In this document: positions 37,005 to 46,008 of the stretch, piece by piece
Layout of the letters: every line of letters begins with the position of its first letter
Numbering within the stretch: position 1 is the first letter of the stretch
Assembly: GCA_013361525.1 (NCBI GenBank)
Contig: JABFXY010000085.1
Location: 47,878 to 111,877, forward strand
Reading direction: 5' to 3'
DNA: 64,000 nucleotides
From: Polyangiaceae bacterium
GTDB taxonomy: Bacteria > Myxococcota_A > Polyangia > Polyangiales > Polyangiaceae
The notes under the pieces: model-generated
Databases searched by the model: none
Told to the model about the DNA's origin: nothing
Seen by the model: only the letters and a program-made list of their open reading frames with translations
Program-made: the position numbers and the translations under genes

Positions 37005-38132
37005 ATGACGCTCGCGGACGACATTGCTGCGCTGCCCGACGACATGAAGCGCCGCCTCTCCGAACGCGGCTTTCGCGAGGAGCGCCTCTTCGCGTGGGCG
37101 AAGGGGATCGGTCAAGCGAAAGACGAGCGCAATCGGTACAAAGGCGTGGTCACGGCTCCACGCCCCGGCGACGTGTCCGACGCACCCGAGCCCGGCACCG
37201 CCGAGCACGCGCGCTACTACGCGAAGGGGCTCGAAGCGCTGCGCGCGGGCAAAGTGGCGCTCTGCGTGCTCGCGGGGGGCATGGCGACGCGCATGGGCGG
37301 CGTCGTGAAGGCCCTCGTCGAAGCCGTTCCCGGCAAGACGTTCCTCGATCTGCGGCTGGGCGAGCAGGCTGCGACCGAGCGCCTATCGGGTCGCAAGGTC
37401 CCGCTCTGGTTGATGGTGAGCGAAGCGACCCGCGACGGCATCGCGAGCGCGCTCGGTCCTCGCCTCGACGGTGATCACATCGCGCTGTTCGAGCAGTGCG
37501 TGTCGCTCCGGCTCGCGCCCGACGGGTCGCTCTTTCACGACGACGACGGCGTCAGCGTTTATGCGACCGGTCACGGCGACTTGCCGGAGGCGCTCGCGCA
37601 GAGCGGGCTTTTGAAGCGATTTCTCGATTCGCGCGGCGACGGCTACGTGTGGATCGCGAACCTCGACAACCTCGGTGCGACGGTCGACCCGGCGATCCTC
37701 GGCTGGCACATGGAGCATCCCAACGCCGTGACGGTCGAGGTCGTCGACAAGGTCGGCACCGACCGCGGCGGCGTGCCCGTCGTCCTCGACGGTAGGCGCA
37801 TCATCTCCGAAGAGTTCCGCCTGCCGAAGGACGTCGATCCGACGACCATTCGCGTCTTCAACACGAACACGTTCGTCGTCGATGCGCGGGCGCTCGCCGA
37901 TCTCGACTTCGAGTTCACCTTCGTCGAGGTCGACAAGAACGTCGGTGGCAAGAAGGCGGTGCAGTTCGAGCGCCTCCTCGGCGAGTTCACGGTTCCGCTC
38001 GAGCCGAGCTTCCTCCGCGTTCCGCGCGACGGAAAAGAGTCGCGCTTCTTGCCGGTGAAGGACAACGACGAGCTCGAGCGCAGGCGAGGGGAAATTCAGA
38101 CGATCGCGGAGGCCCGAGGGATGCTCGCGTGA
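37005..38132 (+). CDS. UTP--sugar-1-phosphate uridylyltransferase family protein
   Basis: A protein of 375 residues of the UGPase/UAP group. It transfers UMP from UTP to glucose-1-P or N-acetylhexosamine-1-P. The nucleotide loop reads VLAGGMATRMGGVVKALVEAV, with the G-G-x-A-T-R-M-G pattern. Further landmarks are LWLMVSEAT, FEQCVSLRLA, NLDNLGATVDPAILGWHM (sugar-nucleotide/metal site), GGVPVV and IRVFNTNTF. The UTP loop lacks the usual LGxGxGTR wording but keeps the essential Gly/Arg. ATG 37005 is chosen over TTG 36996. The following gene overlaps it by 4 bases (GTGA), so they are translationally coupled. Confidence 0.88.
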   Translation: MTLADDIAALPDDMKRRLSERGFREERLFAWAKGIGQAKDERNRYKGVVTAPRPGDVSDAPEPGTAEHARYYAKGLEALRAGKVALCVLAGGMATRMGGVVKALVEAVPGKTFLDLRLGEQAATERLSGRKVPLWLMVSEATRDGIASALGPRLDGDHIALFEQCVSLRLAPDGSLFHDDDGVSVYATGHGDLPEALAQSGLLKRFLDSRGDGYVWIANLDNLGATVDPAILGWHMEHPNAVTVEVVDKVGTDRGGVPVVLDGRRIISEEFRLPKDVDPTTIRVFNTNTFVVDARALADLDFEFTFVEVDKNVGGKKAVQFERLLGEFTVPLEPSFLRVPRDGKESRFLPVKDNDELERRRGEIQTIAEARGMLA

Positions 38133-40696
38133 GCATCCGCCGCTCGCATGTCCTCGCCCCGCTGATCGTCCTCGGAGCCGCGCTGTTTGCCGAGAGCGGC
38201 GTCGCCGCTCCGCCGCTCAGCCCGAGCGAACCGCTTCCGTCACCTGGAAAGTCGGTCGCCACCGACGACGACGCATCCGCTGTCGCGGTGAATCCGGCGA
38301 ACCTCGCGTTCGTCCCGGACCCGGAGCTTCGATGGATGTGGACGTACACCGGCGAGCTCGCCGACTTGCCGATGCGCGGCCACGCGATCGACGTCGCCGC
38401 GCCTCTCTGGTTCTTCGGGACCGGGCTTCGCGTCGAGCTGCACAACCCGCCGTTCGGAGCGCCGCCCCCGTTTTCGCGCAACTACCAGTGGATTCGCTGG
38501 GGCGTCGCCGGAAGGGTCGACGATTGGCTGGGGGTCGGCGCCGGGCTCGGCTGGTCGCTCTCCGACTCGCAACGCCTCGACGGCCAGTTCGGGTTGACCC
38601 TCGGCTTCACGCTTCGACCCAGCCAATACGTCTCGTGGTCGGGTCTCGTGCGCGACGTCAACGCACCGACGAGCCGCGACGACATCACGAGCTCGTTTCG
38701 CTCGTGGGAGACGGGCATCGCCGTTCGCCCCATCGATGGCCGGCGCGACTTCGAGCTCGGCATCGAGGGGCGCTTCTACGATCAGCTCGGCAACGGAACG
38801 GCGCGCGCGACCGTCGGCGTCGACATCCCGTACGTCGGCCGGTTGCGCGGCGACGTGAAGCTCGCCGACATGGACTTCGAGGACCCGCAGCTCGTCGCGA
38901 CGGCCGGCCTCGACGTCAACTTCGGGCCGCTTCAAGTCTCCGGCGGCGCGCTCTTCGGAAACGGGATCGGCTTCGACAACTCCGGCTTCTACGTGGGCGC
39001 GGCGATGCGCCGCTACCGCGAGCCCGGCATCCCGTTCGGCAAGCGGGTCGCGCGCATCGACATCAACGACACGCCCGGTGATCGCGGCCACGTCCAGCTC
39101 CTTCGCAGGTTGTGGCGCCTCGCAAAGAACGACGAGATCGAAGGCGTCGTGCTCGTGATGAAGGACGAGCCCGCGTATTCGATCGCGCACGCAGAAGAGC
39201 TCGGCGACGCCATCCGCACCTTGCGCGCGAACGGAAAGAAGGTCGCCTGTCACCTCGAAGACGCCGGCGGCAAGGCGCTCTTCGTGTGCTCGCAGGCCGA
39301 TCGCGTCGGCATCAACCCGGCCGGCGGCGTGCGGTTCGCGGGCCTCTCGGCGCGGTACTTCTACTTCGGCGGCACGCTCGACAAGCTCGGCGTCAAAGCC
39401 GACTTCGTCCGCATCGGCCCACACAAGTCCGCGGCGGAGCAGTTCACGATGTCGAAGGCGACCGACGTCGCCCACGCCGATCATCAAGACTTCGTGAACG
39501 AGGCGGAGGACGTGCTCATCCACGACGTCGGCGGCGGTCGAAAAATCTCGCGCGCGCAGATGAAAAAGACGCTCGCGAAAGGGCCGTTTCTCGCGCGCGA
39601 GGCCCGCGAAGAAGGGCTCGTCGACAACCTCGTCTACCCCGACGAGATCGATCGCTTCATGGACGAGGTGATGGGCGGCGACGCAACCGTGATGAAGTCG
39701 CTTCCCGTCACCGAGGCGCCGAAGCGTTGGGGTCGCGACGAGAAGGTCGCCATCGTTTACCTCTCCGGCGACATGGTGGACGGCGAGAGCCAGTTCATCC
39801 CGTACCTCAACATCCGGCTCGCGGGCTCGCGAACGATCAGCGCGGCGCTGAAGTCCGCTCGCGACGATCCGAGCGTAAAAGCCGTCGTTTTTCGCATCGA
39901 GACCGGCGGTGGCTCTTCGCTCGCGGCGGACGTGATCTTGCGTGAGGCGCAGCTGACGGCGAAGAAGAAGCCGTTCGTCGTCTCGATGGGCTCCGCGGCT
40001 GCGAGCGGCGGCTATTACGTCTCCGCGCCGGCGCCGATGATCTACGCGAACAGGAGCACCGTCACCGGCTCGATCGGCATCTTCTACGGCAAGGTCGACG
40101 TGACCGGTCTGATGAGCAAGCTCGGCGTCGGCAGCGATGCCGTTCGCTCGACGCCGCGCGCCGATGCGGAGTCGCTGTTCCGTCCCTTCAGCGAGGAAGA
40201 ACGCGTCGTCCTCACCGAGAAGGTGAAGCAGTTCTACGATCTGTTCATCGCGCGCGTCGCCGAAGGGCGAAAGATGAAGCCCGAGGAGGTCGATGCGGTC
40301 GGTCGCGGTCGCGTGTGGAGCGGACGTCAGGCGAAGGAGCGAAAGCTCGTCGACCGGGTCGGAGGCCTGCGCGAAGCGCTCGAAGAGGCGCGACACCAAG
40401 CGGATCTCGCGGACGACGTCGCCATCATCGAGCTTCCCGAAGAGGACGATTCGCTCCTCGGCTTCTTGTTGAAGCTCGTCGGGTTCTCGCACGCGCAAGC
40501 AGGCGCCGGTGCGGTCGCGTTCCTTCCGCCGGCGCTCCTCGACGTCGCCCGCGCGCTGTCGCCGTTCCTCGTGTACGACCCGTCCGAGCCGCTCGCGCGC
40601 GTCGAGGTGTTCGAGGAGGCAGGGTTCCCCGCGAGCTTCCGCGCGGCACCCGACGACGATTCCGATGCTATCGACGGAGCGGAGTTGACCGAATGA
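38129..40696 (+). CDS. SppA-type S49 peptidase fused to an N-terminal beta-barrel-like domain
   Basis: A protein of 855 residues with a signal peptide (LAPLIVLGAALFAESGVAA). Residues 40-300 are a beta-rich region with alternating pattern (RDFELGIEGRFYDQLG, VGVDIPYVGRLRGDVKLADM, GFYVGAAMRRYRE) like an outer-membrane barrel. Residues about 305-800 are a tandem S49 peptidase (double SppA). The general-base lysine is Lys-433 (RIGPHKSAAEQF) and the nucleophile Ser-626 (SMGSAAASGGYY), 193 residues apart, close to E. coli SppA. It likely degrades cleaved signal peptides or membrane peptides. Its GTG start overlaps the preceding stop. Confidence 0.88.
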   Translation: MSIRRSHVLAPLIVLGAALFAESGVAAPPLSPSEPLPSPGKSVATDDDASAVAVNPANLAFVPDPELRWMWTYTGELADLPMRGHAIDVAAPLWFFGTGLRVELHNPPFGAPPPFSRNYQWIRWGVAGRVDDWLGVGAGLGWSLSDSQRLDGQFGLTLGFTLRPSQYVSWSGLVRDVNAPTSRDDITSSFRSWETGIAVRPIDGRRDFELGIEGRFYDQLGNGTARATVGVDIPYVGRLRGDVKLADMDFEDPQLVATAGLDVNFGPLQVSGGALFGNGIGFDNSGFYVGAAMRRYREPGIPFGKRVARIDINDTPGDRGHVQLLRRLWRLAKNDEIEGVVLVMKDEPAYSIAHAEELGDAIRTLRANGKKVACHLEDAGGKALFVCSQADRVGINPAGGVRFAGLSARYFYFGGTLDKLGVKADFVRIGPHKSAAEQFTMSKATDVAHADHQDFVNEAEDVLIHDVGGGRKISRAQMKKTLAKGPFLAREAREEGLVDNLVYPDEIDRFMDEVMGGDATVMKSLPVTEAPKRWGRDEKVAIVYLSGDMVDGESQFIPYLNIRLAGSRTISAALKSARDDPSVKAVVFRIETGGGSSLAADVILREAQLTAKKKPFVVSMGSAAASGGYYVSAPAPMIYANRSTVTGSIGIFYGKVDVTGLMSKLGVGSDAVRSTPRADAESLFRPFSEEERVVLTEKVKQFYDLFIARVAEGRKMKPEEVDAVGRGRVWSGRQAKERKLVDRVGGLREALEEARHQADLADDVAIIELPEEDDSLLGFLLKLVGFSHAQAGAGAVAFLPPALLDVARALSPFLVYDPSEPLARVEVFEEAGFPASFRAAPDDDSDAIDGAELTE

Positions 40697-41643
40697 GCAC
40701 CCTGCTTTCTGCACGCGGCGCCCGCATCCACGTCGACGAAGCCGTCGCGATCGGCGAGCTGAACCTGGAGACGCGCGGCCAGCGCCTGGTTCTCACCGGC
40801 AACACCGGGCCCCTCGTCTCCGCGCTCACGGGCATCCCGCAAGGTGTCGCGGAGGCGGCGCTCCACGCGGCGACGTACGGCGAGCTTGCGCTCGTGCCGG
40901 GCCGCGCGCGCGCCGTCTCGGGAGAGCTTCGCCTCGCTGGTCACGACGTCGTCGCGGGCGCTCATCTTCCGCACGTCGGAGCGGCGCCGTTCGATCCGCC
41001 GCTGCCCCCGGAGTGGACGGTGGAGACGTACGTGACGCAGACCGCACGCCTCGCGATGGCCGCGCGCATCGAGTCGTTCTCACGCACGGAAGTAGCGCAG
41101 CGCGCGATGGACGCGATCTCGCGGCTGGGACTCTCCACGGCGAAGAAGAAGGGGCTACGAAGCCTTCATCCCGCGGAGCGTCGTGTGATGGTGCTCGCCG
41201 CTGCGGTCGCGTCCGGCCCCGCGGTGCTCGTCGCAGATCGGCCGCTCGCAGGCCTCGACGGCCAGGCCGCGCAATTCGTGTTCGGCGCGCTCGAGGCGGC
41301 CGCTTCGGATCGCGGGCTGGTCGTGAGCGTAGCGCAGGTCGCGCCTGGAACGACGGAGGGGACGTTCGCGCGATCGGCGTCGGACTTCGCCGCGTTCGTC
41401 GCGGGTGAGCTGTCGCTCTTCGGTCCGCCGGCGTCGGTGCTCGGCGAGCGCCGCGTGTTCCGTCTCACGATTCGATCCAACGCCGACGCGCTTCGGTCCT
41501 CGCTCGAGCAGCGTGGTGCTGCGCTGAGCGGCGGGCCGACACATTTCACGTTGCAGCTCGCCGACGGACAGGATCCATCGTTCGTGCTCGGGCTCGCGAG
41601 CGAGGTGCGCTCGGCTGTGGTGGAGATCGTGCCGGTCGTGTAG
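40693..41643 (+). CDS. Degenerate ABC-type ATPase-like protein
   Basis: A protein of 316 residues with an ABC ATPase outline but eroded motifs. The Walker A loop reads LTGNTGPLVSALTG, lacking the lysine of GxGKST. The signature LSGGE is LHPAE (followed by RRVMVLAAAVASGPAVLVADRPLAGLDG). Walker B is VLVADRPLAGLD with Asp present but Glu replaced by Arg. It therefore probably binds nucleotide poorly or not at all. Its ATG overlaps the SppA stop by 4 bases and the next gene begins within a few bases of its own stop, so it belongs to a coupled operon. Function unknown. Confidence 0.7.
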   Translation: MSTLLSARGARIHVDEAVAIGELNLETRGQRLVLTGNTGPLVSALTGIPQGVAEAALHAATYGELALVPGRARAVSGELRLAGHDVVAGAHLPHVGAAPFDPPLPPEWTVETYVTQTARLAMAARIESFSRTEVAQRAMDAISRLGLSTAKKKGLRSLHPAERRVMVLAAAVASGPAVLVADRPLAGLDGQAAQFVFGALEAAASDRGLVVSVAQVAPGTTEGTFARSASDFAAFVAGELSLFGPPASVLGERRVFRLTIRSNADALRSSLEQRGAALSGGPTHFTLQLADGQDPSFVLGLASEVRSAVVEIVPVV

Positions 41644-41654
41644 TGTCGCGGCCT

Positions 41655-42290
41655 ATGGCGGAAGCTGCGCACACGCCGAAGATGCCCACCACGGGCCGCC
41701 TCGCGATCCTCACCGGGTTGTCGCTCGCCGCGTCGGCGATCCCCGTGCCCCTCGTTCCGGATCGCATCGTGTTCCAGATCCGCGGCGCGATCGTGCAGGA
41801 CGTCGCATCTCGTCACGGCCTCAGCCTGACGACCGACGGGCGACGCGCGCTCGCCGAGGCATCGAGCGAGTCGCCGATCCGCGAGAGCCTGAAGAAGGGG
41901 CTCGGGTTCTTGAGCAAAACCTTCATCAAGAAGCTGAGCCCGCTCGCGACGTTCTTCACCGCGAGCTCCGCGGTCGAGGTGTTCGCGATGGGTCACCTCT
42001 TCGATCGTTACCTCGAGCTGCACCGCGGCTCGAAGTCGGTGCGCATCCACGGCGAAGAGGCGCGCGCCGTCCGCAAGCTGATCGACGCGGCGATGTTGAA
42101 AGCGTTGTCGCCGACGCTCCGTCCCGATCCGGTGCCGCTGCTTCCGCCGCCCGAAGATCTCCGCGACGAGTTCACGCGGTGGATCGACACCGTGATTCTC
42201 CTCGGTGCGGGCCTCCCGGGTTACCTCGAGCGCCGTCTCGACTCCGCGTTCGACGCGGTGGTCGCCGAGACGGGCGCGCCCGCTGCATGA
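41655..42290 (+). CDS. Hypothetical protein
   Basis: A protein of 211 residues, mostly helical. The middle contains a basic-hydrophobic stretch (KKGLGFLSKTFIKKLSPLATFFTASSAVEVFAMGHLFDRYLE) that may lie on a membrane surface, and a hydrophobic segment near the N-terminus (LAILTGLSLAASAIPVPLVP). No family is recognised. ATG 41655 is used; GTG 41643 overlaps the preceding stop codon and is an alternative. The proB start overlaps its stop by 4 bases, placing it in the same coupled operon. Confidence 0.65.
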   Translation: MAEAAHTPKMPTTGRLAILTGLSLAASAIPVPLVPDRIVFQIRGAIVQDVASRHGLSLTTDGRRALAEASSESPIRESLKKGLGFLSKTFIKKLSPLATFFTASSAVEVFAMGHLFDRYLELHRGSKSVRIHGEEARAVRKLIDAAMLKALSPTLRPDPVPLLPPPEDLRDEFTRWIDTVILLGAGLPGYLERRLDSAFDAVVAETGAPAA

Positions 42291-43387
42291 CCGACACCGA
42301 GCGCGATCACGAGCATTCCACGGCGCGTGCCCGGCTCTCGAAGTGCCGGCGGCTGATCATCAAGATCGGCTCGAAGAGCCTCACCGGTGACGCGTGGGAT
42401 CACTTCGCCGCGGAGGTTCGCGCGATGCGCGACGCGCGTCGCGAGGTCGTAATCGTGTCGAGCGGCGCGATCGCGCTCGGCTTCCAGCGGCTCGCGCTTC
42501 GTGCTCGGCCGAAGGACATCGCGTGGCTCCAGGCTTCGGCCGCCGCCGGGCAGAGCTCGCTCATGCGCAAATGGGAAGACGCGCTTTCCCCGCACGGCCT
42601 CGTCGCGGCGCAGGTCCTCCTCACGCACGCCGACCTCGCGGACCGTACCCGCACGAACAATGCGCAACGCGCGCTCTCCGCGCTGCTCGAAGCGGGCGCG
42701 GTGCCGATCATCAACGAGAACGACGCGGTCGCAGTCGAAGAGATCAAATTCGGCGACAACGATCAGCTCGCGAGCATGGTCGTCCCGCTCGTCGGAGCCG
42801 ACCTGTTGATGTTGCTCTCCGACGTCGAAGGTCTCCTCGACGATCGCGGCCGCCGCGTTCCGTTCGTGAAGAGCATCGCGCGTGAGGCTCGGCACTTCGC
42901 AGGCGGCTCCAAGTCCGGCGTCGGAACCGGCGGCATGACGAGCAAGCTCGAGGCGGCGCATCGGGCCACGCTCGCCGGCGCGAACGTCGTCATCGCGCAC
43001 GCGCGCACCCAAGGCATCGTGGGCCAGGTCCTCGCAGGCGACGACACCGGCACGATCTTTCCCGCCGTGCACCAGCGCCTGTCGGCGCGAAAACATTGGA
43101 TCGCGTTCACGCTGCGTCCGCGCGGCGCTCTGGTGCTCGATCGCGGCGCGACGGAAGCCGTCGCAAAGAATCGCAGCGTGCTCGCCGTGGGTGTCGTCGG
43201 TGTTCGCGGCAGCTTCCAGGTCGGCGACAGCGTCTCGCTCGTCACCGCCGAGAACGTCGAAATCGCGCGTGGGCTCGTACGCCTCTCCGCGGTCGACGCG
43301 GCACGTGCGTGCGGTCGTCGGACCGAGGACGGCAGGAGCGAAGAGCTCGTCAGCCGCGACGACCTGGTCGTGCTGCCGGAGGAGTAG
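42287..43387 (+). CDS. proB: Glutamate 5-kinase
   Basis: A protein of 366 residues, cytoplasmic. It phosphorylates glutamate to gamma-glutamyl phosphate, the first step in proline synthesis. The amino-acid kinase domain shows KIGSKSLTG, VIVSSGAIALGFQRL, AAAGQSSLM, IINENDAVAVEEIKFGDNDQLASMV, LLMLLSDVEGLL and GTGGMTSKLEAA. A C-terminal PUA domain (residues about 285-360) is present, as in the E. coli enzyme. proA is not adjacent. The start ATG overlaps the preceding stop (ATGA). Confidence 0.96.
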   Translation: MTDTERDHEHSTARARLSKCRRLIIKIGSKSLTGDAWDHFAAEVRAMRDARREVVIVSSGAIALGFQRLALRARPKDIAWLQASAAAGQSSLMRKWEDALSPHGLVAAQVLLTHADLADRTRTNNAQRALSALLEAGAVPIINENDAVAVEEIKFGDNDQLASMVVPLVGADLLMLLSDVEGLLDDRGRRVPFVKSIAREARHFAGGSKSGVGTGGMTSKLEAAHRATLAGANVVIAHARTQGIVGQVLAGDDTGTIFPAVHQRLSARKHWIAFTLRPRGALVLDRGATEAVAKNRSVLAVGVVGVRGSFQVGDSVSLVTAENVEIARGLVRLSAVDAARACGRRTEDGRSEELVSRDDLVVLPEE

Positions 43388-43492
43388 CACTCTGTCCCAC
43401 CTCCTCCGCACGAAATAAAAACAAGCGCCAGGAACCAAATTCAACGTCACGCTGTCAGTCCTCTCCTGCACGTGCTGCGGAGGGCGACGCGG

Positions 43493-44005
43493 ATGCACAA
43501 GCTTGTTTTCGTTCTGAACGGGGTGCTGTTGTCGGGGGTTCTCACGGTGCTCTTCGTGGGCTCCGAGGGTGTGGCTTCACCGGTCGTACCGGGCGAGCCT
43601 TCCGATCTCTCGAAGCTCGAAGCCTCCGTCGCCGCCTCTCCGGACGCCGAGAACGTCGCCGCCCTCGCGTCGAAATACCTCGAGCGCGAGCAGCCGGGTC
43701 TCGCGCAGGCAGTCCTCGACTCGGCCCCCGAGGCGTCGAGCCTCCACCTCTCTCATGTCCGGTCGCGCGTCGCGCTCGCTCAGGGGCGCGTCGACGAAGC
43801 CCTCGAGATCTCACAGGCAACGCTGCGTGAGTGCGAGGCGCAGGGATCGGACTGCCCGAGCTGGCTCTACGCGAAGTCGATTCATCAAGCGCACGTCCTG
43901 TCGGCGATGAAGGGTGCCGGCGTTCAGGATCCGAAGGACGACCGCGGCCTCACACAGGCGGTGCTCGTCAGTGCGCTTCAGGACGTGCGCGTCGGCGGTC
44001 TGTGA
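43493..44005 (+). CDS. Exported TPR-like hypothetical protein
   Basis: A protein of 170 residues. The N-terminus (LVFVLNGVLLSGVLTVLFVGSEGVASP) is a signal peptide or anchor. The rest is helical with TPR-like pairs (DAENVAALASKYLEREQPGLAQAVLDSAPEASSL...RVALAQGRVDEALEISQATL). Two cysteines near the end (CEAQGSDC) may form a disulfide. GGAGGG nine bases before ATG 43493 favours this start over an in-frame GTG at 43472. No specific role is known. AT-rich sequence near 43420 may hold its promoter. Confidence 0.75.
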   Translation: MHKLVFVLNGVLLSGVLTVLFVGSEGVASPVVPGEPSDLSKLEASVAASPDAENVAALASKYLEREQPGLAQAVLDSAPEASSLHLSHVRSRVALAQGRVDEALEISQATLRECEAQGSDCPSWLYAKSIHQAHVLSAMKGAGVQDPKDDRGLTQAVLVSALQDVRVGGL

Positions 44006-44297
44006 GCCACGCTCTCGTCTCACGAGATTCGACTCTCATAAAAATCGTCCCCGACCACCCAATGGTCTCGTAACCTCGTTCGTCGAACCCACTGCTTCAC
44101 CTCCGTCTTGCCCGCCGTACGTGGGTTCTCGCCAAAGCACTGGCAGCACCTGCTTCAAACCGCGATTCCCGTTCTTCGGGCGTCGCGCATGGGCCGTTTG
44201 TCCTTACGAGTCAGCTCGTCGCGCAACCTGATCGCGCTGGTTGGCTTCCACGCAGGCTTCCTGCGTGTCACATCCCCGTCGCCCGAACGAGGACCGC
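44006..44297. other. 292-base intergenic region
   Basis: Less GC-rich than its surroundings. It separates the TPR-like gene from the protease gene and probably holds the latter's promoter. I see no convincing open frame, repeat or strong hairpin. A TGGCA...TGCTT stretch near 44139 has the wrong spacing for a sigma-54 promoter. Confidence 0.4.
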
Positions 44298-45194
44298 GTG
44301 AGCCCTGAGCCCTCTCGCCCCGCCCTTTCGTTGTCCGCGAGACGTCGCCCTGTTGCGGCTCGCACCTTCAACGCAGCGGGATGGACCGCGCTGCTCGTCG
44401 CAGCCGTCGCGTCGCTTTCGGCGTGCACCCGCCCGTCGAAGCTCGAAACGCCGAAGCCGGCAGGTGACGATCAGCAGACCTGGTCGCGTCCCTTCCTCGC
44501 TCCGCTCGAGCTGACCGACGATCCGCTACAGGACGCCATCGTTCGCGTCGTGGGCTCCGTGAGCTGCAGCGGGACGCTGATCGCCGACGACCTCGTCCTC
44601 ACCGCGCATCATTGCGTCACGCAGCGCGGACCGAAGGGCGCGATTTTGCCCCGTGACGAGGACGCGTCCTCCGTTCGCGTCGAGCTCGGCGGTGACGACC
44701 TTCCGTGGGGTGAAGTCGGTGTGAAAGCCATCGTGACCCCGGCGTGTGGCTACGAGCAGGGCGGCGGCGACATCGCGATCCTGGTCCTCAGCCGTAAGCT
44801 CGTCGGCATCCCGACCTTCGTGCCGCGTCTCAGCGGCGACCCCCAGGTCGGCGAGGAGGTAACGCCCTGGGGCTTCGGTCGCTGCGCGATGAACGACGGC
44901 CCCATCCACCGGCGCAGCCGCGCTGGCGGGGCGGTCACCGATTTCGACAGCGGCGTCTTCCGCGCCGACGCGGCCATCTGCCCCGGCGACTCCGGCGGGC
45001 CCGCGCTGAACTCGCGCCGCGAGGTCGTCGGCGTCGTCTCCGCCGCCGTCATGGATACCGACGCCCGCACCAAGGACCCGGCTTACTTCGCACGGCTCGA
45101 CAAGTTCGAGCACCTCTTCTCCGCCGCACGCGAGATCGCCGACGGCGCCAGCCCGACCGAGCTGCCTCCCTACAAGAGCTGCGAATCGCTGTAG
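44298..45194 (+). CDS. Trypsin-like serine protease, lipoprotein
   Basis: A protein of 298 residues. A lipoprotein signal ends LSAC (Cys-38). A chymotrypsin-fold S1 domain carries the full catalytic triad: His-105 (LTAHHC), Asp-158 (GGGDIAIL) and Ser-232 (CPGDSGGP). Paired cysteines suggest disulfides (CSGTL...HHC; GRC...ICPG). It is expected to act at the cell surface or in the periplasm. GAGG upstream supports the GTG 44298 start; an in-frame ATG 57 bases earlier would weaken the signal peptide. Substrate unknown. Confidence 0.9.
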   Translation: MSPEPSRPALSLSARRRPVAARTFNAAGWTALLVAAVASLSACTRPSKLETPKPAGDDQQTWSRPFLAPLELTDDPLQDAIVRVVGSVSCSGTLIADDLVLTAHHCVTQRGPKGAILPRDEDASSVRVELGGDDLPWGEVGVKAIVTPACGYEQGGGDIAILVLSRKLVGIPTFVPRLSGDPQVGEEVTPWGFGRCAMNDGPIHRRSRAGGAVTDFDSGVFRADAAICPGDSGGPALNSRREVVGVVSAAVMDTDARTKDPAYFARLDKFEHLFSAAREIADGASPTELPPYKSCESL

Positions 45195-45256
45195 CTCTCT
45201 CGCGACGATCCGCCGCGAAGTGCACCCTCACGCTGCCGGCTTGGTAGCATCCGCCG

Positions 45257-45892
45257 GTGCGGAAGTTCCTCAAGGGACTGGCTTGGGTTGCCGGCGTCAT
45301 CGCGGTGATCGTGATCGTCGCGCGGATCTTCTTCGTGAAGCCGTGGCGCATCCCCGACGATGCGCCGCTCAACGCGTCGATCGCTCCGACGCTCGAGTCG
45401 GGGGATCTCGTGCTGGTGCTGTTCAGCGGGACGCGCGAGGCGGGAGACCTCGTTCGTTGCGCCCACCCCGAAGAGCCGACGCGTTGGATCGTCGGGCGCA
45501 TCCACGGCAATGGCGGCGACAAGGTAATGGTCGAGGGCCAGTTCGCGACCATCAACGGCCGGAAATACCGCACCACCGAGGCCTGCCTGCACGACCACTA
45601 CGATGTCGTCGCCCCCGGCGGCGTGAAGAAGACGCTCTCCTGCAACCGCGTCGATTTCGGCGGCGGCTGGCATTACATCCTCTGGCAGGCGGGCTCCGAG
45701 GTGTCGCCGTCCAACGAGACGCTGGTCGGACCCGATCGCTATTACCTCGTCAGCGACAACCGCACCGACTCGTGGGACTCGCGCGACTACGGAACGGTGC
45801 CGGCCAACACCTGCACCGACAAGGTTCTGTTCCGGCTCTGGGGCAAGGGCGGCTTCTTCGACTCGGACCGCCGCTTCGAGTACCTCCGGTGA
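45257..45892 (+). CDS. Signal peptidase I-like (S26) protein lacking the catalytic lysine
   Basis: A protein of 211 residues with one N-terminal membrane helix (LAWVAGVIAVIVIVARIFFV). The S26 box B is NASIAPTLESGDLVLV, keeping the nucleophilic Ser-41. Box D, normally KRVIGxPGD with the general-base lysine, reads GRIHGNGGD, so Gly-80 replaces lysine. Box E (VSDNRTDSWDSRDYG) is conserved. Without lysine the classical Ser/Lys dyad is absent, so it may be inactive or use another base. GTG 45257 starts the frame. It carries three cysteines in the catalytic domain, unlike most LepB. Confidence 0.8.
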   Translation: MRKFLKGLAWVAGVIAVIVIVARIFFVKPWRIPDDAPLNASIAPTLESGDLVLVLFSGTREAGDLVRCAHPEEPTRWIVGRIHGNGGDKVMVEGQFATINGRKYRTTEACLHDHYDVVAPGGVKKTLSCNRVDFGGGWHYILWQAGSEVSPSNETLVGPDRYYLVSDNRTDSWDSRDYGTVPANTCTDKVLFRLWGKGGFFDSDRRFEYLR

Positions 45893-46008
45893 CGACCCCC
45901 GGTTGATGATCCCAGCGGTGACGACCCAAGCGGTCCACAAAAAGCGCGTGAGCTTGACGGATTTGCGGCTCGAAGGCGACCATACGCGCAAGCCATTCGA
46001 CCCGGCTC

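Noticed and set aside
38240..40714. 824-residue minus-strand frame opposite the SppA fusion
   Set aside because: Antisense shadow of a gene with intact catalytic residues.
44139..44156. TGGCA...TGCTT as a sigma-54 promoter
   Set aside because: The GG and GC elements are two bases closer than the required spacing.
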